The notes under the pieces were generated by a model that was given only the letters and a program-made list of their open reading frames with translations, was not told the origin of the DNA and did not search any database. Shown here in pieces: positions 23,258-33,400 of a DNA stretch of 64,000 nt (positions are counted from its first letter, which is position 1; each line of letters opens with the position of its first letter). Made by a program: the position numbers and the translations under genes. This stretch comes from Microglena sp. YARC (taxonomy: Eukaryota > Chlorophyta > Chlorophyceae > Chlamydomonadales > Chlamydomonadaceae): positions 47,025,957 through 47,089,956 of the forward strand of contig CM039464.1 of NCBI GenBank assembly GCA_022414725.1, in the 5' to 3' direction.

Positions 23258-23457
23258 GCAGAGCTTTTCTTTTCAGCTACGGGCAGTAGCTTCTAGGCAG
23301 CTCCTTGAGCCAGCCACTGAACTACACCCCAATGTTTTAGCAGTTTTGGACAGCAGATCGTGTCAGCTTCAAGGCGCACGAGGTTGTGTTAGCCTTGGCT
23401 GAATAACCAGTCAGGGTGGCTGCCTAGAAGCTGGTGCTCGTGGCTGGAAATAAAAGT
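23258..23457. mobile_element. MITE-like element, GCTTCTAGGCAGC family (copy 4)
   Basis: Inverted ends of about 38 bp: the left arm runs from CTTTTCTTTTCAGC through AGCTTCTAGGCAGCTCC, and the right arm is its imperfect inverse, ending GCTGGAAATAAAAG. The target duplication is not clear. Confidence 0.7.
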
Positions 23458-23595
23458 TATTTGGCTGCTCGCCGTCTTCAGCAGTAAAGAAAAACTAACT
23501 GACAAAAAAGCTGGAACTTGCACATCGTCAAATAATTGAGAATAACTGCCAACTATCAGGAGGGGCTGATTAAAAGTACTCAATGACAGATCCTA

Positions 23596-23795
23596 TTTTT
23601 AATTAAAAGCAGCAGCTTCTAGGCAGCTCCCCGACTAGCCAGTTAACCACAGCTAATGCAACGTAGTGTGTCTGGGCTCTGGAAGCTGACTGTATCCGCT
23701 GCCCAGAACTGTCGAAATCTTGGGGCTTAGACCAGTGGCTCGTTCAGATAGCTGCCTTGTAGCTTTTGCTTGTAGTTGAAAAGAAAAACTGTGCT
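23596..23795. mobile_element. MITE-like element, GCTTCTAGGCAGC family (copy 5)
   Basis: Left arm AGCAGCTTCTAGGCAGCTCC. Right arm 'agctgccttgtagcttttgc' followed by TTGAAAAGAAAAACT, inverted. The right half is more diverged. Confidence 0.55.
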
Positions 23796-23831
23796 CAGTG
23801 ACCTCGTCCAGGTCACCTCCCAGGTCTGTAC

Positions 23832-23955
23832 AGATAGACGAGTCCTATGCAGTGTCGCAAGCGACACGGAAAATTGCCCGAGTGTGTTGGCAAGAGAACG
23901 ACAGGTGGCAACGATGGAGCTGGCCGAAGCCAGTTAGTTACAGTAGACTACCCAG
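23832..23955 (-). mobile_element. GGCGGAGCCCCC-family fragment (reverse)
   Basis: On the plus strand: 'cgagtcctatgcag', 'gtcgcaagcgacacgg', 'gagtgtgttggcaa' and 'ggtggcaacgatggagc'. These are the reverse complements of phrases in the copies at 9307 and 63737. Confidence 0.6.
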
Positions 23956-23983
23956 ACAAAACAAGCAGTCTGCGATAATAATT

Positions 23984-24155
23984 AAATGATCACTGTAGCA
24001 AGAACTCAGCCCCCCGACATTAAAACGATTGTTTGGGGTTCAGTTCATCAGTGCTCGTTCTTTTTAAGGCCTTCCTATCACGGTTGGGCAAGTCCCCTAA
24101 TCCCCTTAGCCTGTTTGGCCTACCCCTGGACTGTAACATACATACATACATGCAT
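23984..24155 (+). mobile_element. SINE-like dispersed repeat ending GGCTACCCCTGGACTGTAAC (copy)
   Basis: Shares 'atcactgtagca', 'gaactcag', 'ggttgggcaagtccc' and 'ctggactgtaaca' with 46390-46545. The 3' part recurs at 54300-54360 and 51020-51055. Ends in a CATA-rich tail. Confidence 0.6.
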
Positions 24156-24169
24156 GCATACTTCACATC

Positions 24170-24222
24170 ACATCCTGTGAGTAACTGTATTACACGGATG
24201 TAACAATTTCAATTTCAATACA
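24170..24222 (+). mobile_element. 3' fragment of small element ending CAATTTCAATTTCAAT
   Basis: Reads 'catcctgtgagtaactg', 'tacacggatgtaac', then CAATTTCAATTTCAAT. Longer copies are at 61623 (plus) and 44243 (minus). Confidence 0.6.
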
Positions 24223-24292
24223 TACACACATGCATACACACATACCGTCTGAAGGCTGTTGTAATCAAAGCAGGCAACATCCTGACCTTGTT

Positions 24293-24356
24293 GAACTACA
24301 CGGCTGCGAGTGCTCTCCAGATATCTTGCAAGAGAGCACTCGCAGCCGTGTCGTTC
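24293..24356. repeat. Near-perfect hairpin, 25-bp stem, 14-nt loop
   Basis: Arms 24293-24317 and 24332-24356 are complementary with one mismatch (core ACACGGCTGCGAGTGCTCTC). The loop is CAGATATCTTGCAA. The neighbouring sequence is not otherwise palindromic. Confidence 0.9.
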
Positions 24357-24404
24357 TACCCACCTCTAACCTGAGCTGACTTTTTTTCTAGCATAAAAAG
24401 GCGC

Positions 24405-24548
24405 CTCGAGCATAAGACAGGCACCTCGAGCATAAAACAGGCACCTCGAGCATAAAACAGGCACCTCGAGCATAAGACAGGCACCTCGAGCATAAGACAG
24501 GCACCTCGAGCATAAGGCAGGCACCTCGAGCATAAGGCAGGCACCTCA
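24405..24548 (+). repeat. 20-bp repeat GGCACCTCGAGCATAAGACA, ~7 copies
   Basis: Nearly identical units with AAGACAG, AAAACAG and AAGGCAG variants. Each has a CTCGAG palindrome. Confidence 0.9.
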
Positions 24549-24779
24549 CCCTCTGTAGAGGTGTATATATTTTGACAATCATGCATTGCATTGCTTTGCT
24601 TTGATTATGTTACTGTCGAAGACGGGGACCAGCCTTTAAGGCTGGAGCCATTACATTACATTACATTACATTACATGTTAAAGTCTACTTGACACCGCGA
24701 GGGTGTATGAGACTCAGTGCACAAAACAAAAAGAAAACGCACCCACAAAGCAAAAAACTCCATTACATCAGGGGAGCCA

Positions 24780-25130
24780 TGTAACCAAGTCCAAGGTCAA
24801 GTAGAAGTGTTTGTACTACCCATGTTGCCTCCGCCTGCAGACTGTGAGCAGCCCGAACCTCTCACTGGGTCTGTCAATGGCCACAGACAAGATTGACCTA
24901 GTCCAAGGTCAAGTAGAGGTGTTTGTACTACGTGCATGTGTGAGTGTTTGTGTGTGGTGGTGGGGGAGGTTGACAGCATGGTGGGTGGGTGGGTGAGAGG
25001 GTGACATGTGTGTATATGTGTTTATACTACTCATGTTGACTCCGCCTGCAGACTGTGAGCAGCCCGAACCTATTACTCACTGTGTCTGTCAATGGCCACA
25101 GACAAGATTGACCAAGGACTAGGGAACGGC
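24780..25130 (+). repeat. Locally duplicated segment (~240-bp spacing)
   Basis: 'gcctgcagactgtgagcagc', 'ccgaacct', 'gtctgtcaatggccacagac' and 'aagattgacc' appear at 24833-24900 and again at 25043-25113. 'aaggtcaagtagaagtgttt' variants precede both. Confidence 0.7.
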
Positions 25131-25319
25131 AATATGATATCATATGATGCTATTTGATGCAGTCTGACTAGGCTAACTTTACCAATTATATACAATATCA
25201 TATGATGCAGTTTCTATGATATCATATGATCATGTACTTGCATTTGGTCAACATCATATGATATGCCGGTACCTACTAAGGACTAGCTAACCTATCTGAC
25301 AGGCTTATGTTCCTAGCAT

Positions 25320-25530
25320 GAGGCGGGCACCTTGGTGGGGTTGGGGTTTGGGGTGAGGGTTGGGGGTGAGGGTTGGGGGTGAGGGTGGGGTTAGGGGTGA
25401 GGGTTGGGTGAGGGTGGAGGTGGGGGTGAGGGTTGGGAGTGGGGATGAGGTTGGAGGTGAGGGTGGGGTTGGGGGTGAGGGTTGGGGTTGGGGGTGAGGG
25501 TTGGGGGTGGGGGTGGGGAACTTGTATCTA
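25320..25530 (+). repeat. (GGGTGAGGGTTG)n
   Basis: G-rich repeat flanked on both sides by 'tagcatgaggcggg(c/t)acctt'. Confidence 0.85.
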
Positions 25531-25574
25531 GCATGAGGCGGGTACCTTGGTGTAGTGCTTTGCAGGGTACTTCT

Positions 25575-25910
25575 ACACGCGTTGTCTTGACAGACAGGAG
25601 TGCATCTCAGTGGGTCTAGGTGCATCGCAAACGCAGATTTTGAAAACATTCGCATCTCAAGTTGCAGACTACACAGTGTGTTGCACAACAGACACAGGTT
25701 TGGGAGGGTCTGTTGCATCTCTAGGGGCCTGGGAGCATTGCAGACACAGATTTTGAAAAAATTTGCATCTTAAATTGCTGACTGCAGAGTGTGTTGCAGG
25801 ACAGACACAGGTTTGGGAGGGTTGTCAGCATCTCAGAGGGGCTGGGTGCGTCGCAGACGCAGATTTTGAAACCAGTTGTGTCTCATGATGCAGATTTTGG
25901 AGTCCCTCAG
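25575..25910 (+). repeat. ~130-bp tandem repeat, 2.5 copies
   Basis: The unit has 'gcatctcag..gg..ctgggtgc', 'gcagacgcagattttgaaa' and 'agacacaggtttgggaggg'. Confidence 0.75.
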
Positions 25911-26109
25911 AACAACCCACCAAACCTAAACCCTGGTGCTCAGACTACCCAGGCTGACTCCGCCCGAAACAGTTAGCGACCTGAAGGCTGATGTACGATG
26001 ATAGGGGCCTGAAGGCTGATAGACTGTTTCATCAAACCAAACTCAACAACCAAGACTGGACCCTCGTACAAGTTGAGTACTTCGGGGCCCTTCAAAATCT
26101 ATCGTCGCC

Positions 26110-26690
26110 AAACCCTCGAGTTAGGTACAGCTGGGGGTGAATTGACATGCTTCGCCAGTCGACCTGCAAGTTTACAACACAATAACTGAATGGGGTGGAG
26201 CGAGCAAGCGAGAGAGATTTGTGAAAATGAGAATGAAAATGATTGGATTGTCAAATGTGTTTTCAAGTCAGGTGTAGCTTTTCTTCTTCTTCTTCTTCTT
26301 CCTGAGTTAGGTACAGCTGGGGGTGAATTGACATGCTACGCCAGGCGACCTGCAAGTTTACAACAGAAACAACTGAATGGGGTGGAGCGAGCGAGCGAGA
26401 TTTGTGAAATGAGAATGAAAATGATTGGATTGTTAAATGTGTTTTCGAGTCAGGTCTAGCTTTTCTTCTTCTTCTTCTTCTTCTTCTTCTTCTTCTTCCT
26501 GAGTTAGGTACAGCGGGGGGTGAATTTACATGCTTCGCGAGTTTACACCAAGAATAACTGACTGAGGAATTACTGCGAGTTTACACCAAAAATAACTGAC
26601 TGAGGTGGATTGAGCGAGAGAGATTTGTGAAATTGAGATAGATTGGGTTGAATTGTTACATGTTTTTTCAGCCCATTGAAGAAGATGAAG
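26110..26690 (+). repeat. ~180-bp tandem repeat, 3 copies with (CTT)n
   Basis: The unit has 'gagttaggtacagctggggg', 'tgaattgacatgct', 'aactgaatggggtggagcg', 'gagatttgtgaaa', and a CTT run that grows from copy to copy. Confidence 0.8.
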
Positions 26691-27040
26691 AAGGGGGGGG
26701 TTAGAGTCTGGCGCAGGCTTTGGACAGCCCGAGGAGGAGGATGATGAGCAAGGAGGTGAGGGAAGGGGTTCTTGAAATTGAAATTGAATTTATCTGGAAT
26801 GTATAGAAAATTTTGAATTTGAAATTGAATTTGAAATTGAATTTATCTGGAATGTATACAAATGTTTTTTCAGCCAACTCAGGGATGCTCACTGTGCTAC
26901 AGTTCCAAGCCCCCCCTGTGCGACACCCACAGAAACCAGGGAGCATACTAAGCGGATTAGACAGTTCAAAGTCTTGTCCAGGTGCAGGTCCGGGGAAATT
27001 GAGACAGAAGCAGAACACTGGGAGGAATATGAAGGGGACC
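26691..27040. other. Possible but unproven 3' region of the minus-strand F-box gene
   Basis: On the minus strand a CAATTTCAAG acceptor-like site near 26777 precedes TPSLTSLLIILLLGLSKAC and a stop near 26701. It could be a terminal exon, but phase cannot be checked. 26860-26990 is a dispersed repeat also seen at 53780-53895. Confidence 0.2.
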
Positions 27041-27133
27041 AAGAGTGATTTGTGAAAATGAGACAGAATGGGACACTTGGAGGGAGAAGGGGGCAGACAG
27101 AGGGTGATTTGTGAAAACGAGGGCATAGGTTTG

Positions 27134-27171
27134 GGGTTTAGGGTTTAAACAAGGGTTTAAACCCTAAACCC
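27134..27171. repeat. Head-to-head telomere-type inverted repeat
   Basis: 17-bp arms GGGTTTAGGGTTTAAAC and GTTTAAACCCTAAACCC are perfect inverses around a 4-bp spacer. More CCCTAAA-type units follow to 27187. Confidence 0.9.
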
Positions 27172-27402
27172 TGAACCCTAAACCCAGAATGGGACTTCTT
27201 GGAGGTATAAGACACGGACAAAGTAATTTGTGAAAACGAGACAGAATGGGACTGATTGTAGGGAGATGAAGGGGACCGAGAGTGATTTGTGAAAATGAGA
27301 CAGAATGGGACACTTAGAGGGTGAAGGGGGCAGACAGAGGGTGATATGTGAAATGGGGCAGAATAGGAATGCGATTTTTGAAAATAAGAATGAGAATGGG
27401 AC

Positions 27403-27569
27403 CAGGGTAATACTTCCTGCCAAATTGGTCAGAGCTTGAAGCGCTACTACTTTTTCGTGCAAAAAGCGCAAAAATGCGCGCTGCGCCCACAGGGGGGTGA
27501 AAAAACTGCGCGAAACGCACAGAGGGGCTCAAAAAGGCCGTGCGGGCGCGCGCGCTTAGTAGTACCCTG
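27403..27569. mobile_element. hAT-like MITE, family M2 (copy 1)
   Basis: Starts CAGGGTAATACTT and ends AGTAGTACCCTG. Flanking 8-mers AATGGGAC / AGGGGGAC match 6 of 8. The interior has G/C-rich 'gcgcaaaaatgcgcgctgcg', an inverted counterpart of the copy at 45289. It sits inside the 61-bp satellite. Confidence 0.75.
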
Positions 27570-28213
27570 AGGGGGACAGTGACACTGGGGAGACCAAGAT
27601 TGGTTTGTCGTACTCCTTGCTGTGAGAAAATGAGATAGAATGGGACTGATTGGAGGGATATGGGGCGCGCACTGAGAGTGATTTGTGAAAATGAGACAGA
27701 ATGGGACTGATTGGAGGGATATGGGGCGCACACTGAGAGTGATTTGTGAAAATGAGATAGAATGGGACTGATTGGAGGGATATGGGGCGCGCACTGAGAG
27801 TGATTTGTGAAAATGAGATAGAGTGGGACTGATTGGAGGGATATGGGACGCGCACCGAGAGTGATTTGAGAAAACGAGACAGAATGGAGGGATAAGGGGC
27901 GGACAGAGAGCGATTTGTGAAAATGTGAAAGAATCGGACTGCTAGGAGGATACTGAGTGGGTTGGTTGTGGGTTGTGGGTGGGTGGTGGGTTGTTGGAGG
28001 TGGGAGCTGGGTGGTGGGTTGTGAGTGGGTTGAGGGAGGTGGGTGGTGGGTTGTGACTGCGTACCTGTAGTTGAGGGCAAGCCAGAACATCAGGAATCCA
28101 GGAAGCTTGCACCGGGTGGGTGGGCTGTGTGTGGTGGGTTGTGGGCTGTGTGTGGTGTGTGGTGGGTGGGTTGTGGTTGATGGGTGGGTGGGTGGTGGGT
28201 TGTGACTGCGTAC

Positions 28214-28343
28214 CTGGAGTTGAGGGCAAGCCAGCACATCAGGAATCCAAGCAGCTTGCACCGGGCCAAAGTCTCCCGCCTCATGCAGACCTAGGGTGTG
28301 AAGCAGCGGCATGTTCAAAACAGTAGCTTGCAGCTCAGACAAC
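28214..28343 (-). CDS. F-box/LRR gene, exon 8
   Basis: Acceptor GTACTTCAG, donor CAACTCCAG|GTACGC; completes the codon left by exon 7 (AG|G, Arg). Encodes LSELQATVLNMPLLHTLGLH, then EAGDFGPVQAAWIPDVL and ACPQLQ. One copy of its donor end lies at about 28055-28100. The next exon was not identified. Confidence 0.65.
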
Positions 28344-29338
28344 CTGAAGTACAGTGTTAAGGATGTGTGTCAGACAACCTGAAGTACAGTGTTAAGGATG
28401 TGTGTCAGACAACCTGAAGTACAGTGTTAAGGATGTGTGTCAGACAACCTGAAGTACAGTGTTAAGGATGTGTGTCAGACAACCTGAAGTACAGTGTTAA
28501 GGATGTGTGTCAGACAACCTGAAGTACAGCGTTAAGGATGTGTGTCAGACAACCTGAAGTACAGCGTTAAGGATGTGTGTCAGACAACCTGAAGTACAGC
28601 GTTAAGGATGTGTGTCAGACAACCTGAAGTACAGCGTTAAGGATGTGAGTCAGCAAGTGCTCTCCGTAGCTAGCAATATAGGCTGAAGGGGCTCCCAAGC
28701 TCAGACAATGAAGCGGTGCACCACGGGGAGGCGGTGAGTAGGGAGTCTCCCGCCTCATGCAGACCTAGCGTGTGCAGCAGCGTCATGTTGGGCACAGTAG
28801 CTTGCAGCTCAGACAACCTGAAGTACAGCGTTAAGGATGTTTCATTGCACTTGAATATCTTGTACTTAAATAGCTTGAGGGGTTTAATTGTACTTCAATA
28901 GGTTGTACTTCAATAGCTTGAGGAGCTTAAATGTACTTCAATAGCTTGAGGGGTTTAATTGTACTTCAATAGGTTGTACTTCAATAGCTTGAGGAGCTTA
29001 AATGTATTTCAATAGCTTGAGGGGTTTAATTGTACTTCAATAGGTTGTACTTCAATAGCTTGAGGAGCTTAAATGTACTTCAATAGCTTGAGGGGTTTAA
29101 TTGTACTTCAATAGCTTGTACTTCAATAGCTTGAGGAGCTTAAATGTACTTCAATAGCTTGAGGGGTTTAATTGTACTTCAATAGGTTGTACTTCAATAG
29201 CTTGAGGGGTTTAATTGTACTTCAATAGCTTGAGGGGTTTAATTGTACTTCAATAGGTTGTACTTTAAGAGCTTGAGGAGTTTAACTGTATTTCAATAGG
29301 TTGTACTTCAAGAGCTTGAGGGGTCCAATGTAACTTCA

Positions 29339-29423
<85 letters not shown>

Positions 29424-29875
29424 ATCATTCACACCCTTAGGGATGATCTCCAAGCCACCAACATGTCTCCAAATTGGTACCTACTGGCCCAAGACAGGAC
29501 AAGCTGGAGGGCGGACATCAGAGACGCCTTAGACATACACATACGAATGAATGACTATTATAGAAACTAGCACCTTCTGGCTTAATTTGCCTTGATTGGT
29601 TTTTGTACGCTTAGATATTTAGAGTATTCAGATTTTGTTCTGGGCTAGAACTGTGCCTTTGGAATTTGTTTCAATCTTTTGATATGGAATGAGTTTTTGT
29701 GTTACGGAGGGACCCCCCCCCCCTCCACCCCCACCCCCCTTCACTAGACCTTAGTTAATTGGCTTACTATACTTTCTCAATAATAGGGTTGACTACATGA
29801 CTTTTTCCTAATGATATTTTTGGTGTTTTTTATTACTGTGTGGCTGGACCGCAATTAAATTGTGTAGCACCGTTA

Positions 29876-29951
<76 letters not shown>

Positions 29952-30420
29952 ATCATTCACACCCTTAAGGATGATCTCGAAGCCTCCAACATGACTTCAA
30001 ATTGGTACCTACAGGCCCAAGACAGGTCAAGCTGGAGGGCGGACATCAAACACGCCTTAGATATTGACACATAGAATGACAATTACAGCTACAAGCACCT
30101 TCTGGCTTAGTTGGCCTAGATTGGTTTGTTTTTTTGTATGCCTAGATATTTTGCTTCTTTTCTGGGCTAGAACTGTGCCTTTGTTCCAATTTTGTGAGAT
30201 GGAATTTTTGGTCGAAGGTCAAGTTTTGTTTTTAGATCACCTACCTCAGGCCAGGACTCATACGCCGGGTTAGGGGAGCAGCACCCCCAATATAGGGTGG
30301 GTGGGTGTGGGTGTGGGTGTGGGTGTGGGTGTGGGTGTGTGTGGGGGGGGGGTCACACTGTCATCACCTACCTCAAGCCGGGACTCATACGCCGGGTTTG
30401 GGGAGCAGCACCCCCAATAT

Positions 30421-30452
<32 letters not shown>

Positions 30453-33400
30453 GGGGGGGAGGGGGGGGGGGAGGGGGGGGAGGGTCACACTGTCATCACC
30501 TACCTCAAGCCGGAACTCATACGCCAGGTTTGGGGAGCAGCGCCCCCCAATATAGGGTGTGGTGTGTGGGTGTGTGTGGGTGGGGGTCACACTGTCATCA
30601 CCTACCTCAGACCGGAGCTCATACGCTGGAATCGTAGAGTGCGCAGCTGTGACAGGTTGGCAGCTGCTAGGTGGCGTACAAGCCACGGGCTGCTCTCTTG
30701 CAGCACTAGAGTGCGAAGGGTAGAACAGTCTGAGAGTCCCACAAAGATATTCGAATGTGGCAGGGCGGCTGAGGTCTCAGAGCCATCCCCTGGCCCAGGC
30801 CAAGCGGCAGCAGCAGCGGCATTTGGGTTACCGTTTTGGACTTGGCCGTTGGGGCCATTGTCTGCAGCAGCAGCAGCAGCAGCAGCGCCAGCATTGGGGT
30901 GACCGTTTTGGGCTTGGCCGTTGGGGCCATTGTCTGCACCAGCAGCAGCAGCAGCAGCATTAGGGTGACCGTTTTGGGCTTGGCCGTTCGGGGCATTGTC
31001 TGCACCAGCACCGGCAGCAGCAGGAGCGTTCTGCCCCCCGTTATTGTTGTTGCCGTTGCCATTGCCCTCGCCATTGGGGTTCGCATTCGCATTAGGGGCC
31101 TGCTGCAAGTGGCCGGCTACCAAGGCAGCTGCCACGTCAACTGGCAGCTCCGCTGCAGCGGCTATCACGTCAGCTAGCAGGTCCTGGCCCGCTGGCCACA
31201 CAGGGAGGGGGGGGGCCAAGCCAGCTAGGGCCGGAGCAACCTGATGCACCCCACCCTGGACAGGCACCATGGGCAGACCCCCTACCTGCTCCAGACCGGC
31301 AACGCCAGCTAGCGGGTGCACGCTGGGCCAGACAGTGACCTGAGGTCAGAAAAGGGGTGTGTGTGTGGGGTAGTGTGTGTGTGGTGGTGGGGGGGATAGT
31401 GGCTGGGTGTGTGTGTGGTGTGTGAGTGTGTGGTGTGTGTGTGTGTGTGGTGTGTGTGTGGGGGGGGGGGAGGGAATAAGGGGGGGGGGGGAGGGGGGGC
31501 GTGGTGTGTGTGTGTGGCGTGTGTGGGAATTGTTACGCATTGCACGGGGCGTGAAGTTAAAGGAACCTTCCTGTTTGCAGCAAACAGGTTACTGTATGGA
31601 GCTCCCCCCCCCCCCACCCACCCACCCTCCCACCCACCCACACACAGTGTAGGAGGTTTAGGGTTTAGGGTTTGGTTCAAATGTGTAGAGTTTGGGTGGT
31701 TTTAGGGTTTGGGGTCTAGGTGGGTTCAGGGTTTAAGTAAGTGGGGGCTACCTTAAGTGGGGGCTGACTTCCCCCTACTGGTACTCCAGACTGTGGACCA
31801 AGCCAACCACCATGAGAACCTCCCGCATGTGGGTCAGCTCCTTGCAGTGAACCAGGACCAGACGCTTGAGCCCACCTCCACCTCCACCCCCATCCACCCA
31901 CCCATTTGCCAACACATGGAACTCATCTCACCTGAGTGCAGCAAGACTGCAGCTCCAGGTACTCCAGATGGGTACCAGCCAACCACCATGAGAACCTCCC
32001 GCACGTGGTCAGTCCTTGCAGTGAACCAGGACCAGGCGCTTGACCCCACCTCCACCTCACCCCCATCCACCCACCCATTTGCCAACACATGGAACTCATC
32101 TCACCTGAGTGCAGCAAGACTGCAGCTCCAGGTACTCCAGACGGGGTACCAAGCAACCACCATGAGAACCTCCCGCACGTGGGTCAGCTCCTTGCAGTGA
32201 ACCAGGACCAGGCGCTTGACCCACCTCCACCTCCACCCCCATTCCACCCACCCTTGGCCAGCACATCCAACTCATCTCACCTGAGGGCAGCAAGACTGCA
32301 GCTCCAGGTACTCCAGATGGGGGTACCAAGCCAACCACCATGAGAACCTCCCGCACGTGGGTCAGCTCCTTGCAGTGAACCAGGACCAGGCGCTTGAGCC
32401 CCACCTCCACCTCCACCCCCATCCACCCACCCATTTGCCAACACATGGAACTCATCTCACCTGAGTGCAGCAAGACTGCAGCTCCAGGTACTCCAGATGG
32501 GGTACCAAGCCAACCACCATGAGAACCTCCCGCACGTGGGTCAGCTCCTTGCAGTGAACCAGGACCAGGCGCTTGACCCCACCTCCACCTCCACCCCCAT
32601 CCACCCACCCATTTGCCAACACATGGAACTCATCTCACCTGAGTGCAGCAAGACTGCAGCTCCAGGTACTCCAGACGGGGTACCAAGCCAACCACCATGA
32701 GAACCTCCCGCACGTGGGTCAGCTCCTTGCAGTGAACCAGGACCAGGCGCTTGACCCCACCTCCACCTCCACCCCCATCCACCCACCCCTTGGCCAGCAC
32801 ATCCAACTCATCTCACCTGAGGGCAGCAAGACTGCAGCTCCAGGTACTCCAGATGGGGTACCAAGCCAACCACCATGAGAACCTCCCGCACGTGGGTCAG
32901 CTCCTTGCAGTGAACCAGGACCAGGCGCTTGAGCCCACCTCCACCTCCACCCCCATCCACCCACCCATTTGCCAACACATGGAACTCATCTCACCTGAGT
33001 GCAGCAAGACTGCAGCTCCAGGTACTCCAGACGGGGTACCAAGCCAACCACCATGAGAACCTCCCGCACGTGGGTCAGCTCCTTGCAGTGAACCAGGACC
33101 AGGCGCTTGACCCCACCTCCACCTCCACCCCCATCCACCCACCCCTTGGCCAGCACATCCAACTCATCTCACCTGAGGGCAGCAAGACTGCAGCTCCAGG
33201 TACTCCAGATGGGGTACCAAGCCAACCACCATGAGAACCTCCCGCACGTGGGTCAGCTCCTTGCAGTGAACCAGGACCAGGCGCTTGAGCCCACCTCCAC
33301 CTCCACCCCCATCCACCCACCCCTTGGCCAGCACATCCGACTCATCTTACCTGAGGGCAGCAAGACTGCAGCTCCAAGTACTCCAGACTGGGGACCAAGC

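Larger units (their letters stand above)
27041..27960 (+). repeat. 61-bp satellite, ~12 copies
   Basis: The unit has 'gtgatttgtgaaaatgagac', 'agaatgggactgattggagg' and 'gatatggggcgcgcactgag'. It is interrupted by the telomere-like palindrome at 27134 and the MITE at 27403. Confidence 0.9.

Noticed and set aside
28845..29335. Possible exon-edge array
   Set aside because: The TACTTCAATAGCTTGAGG repeat contains a CTTCA(A) resembling the exon 8 acceptor but no exon 8 codons, so I class it as an ordinary minisatellite.
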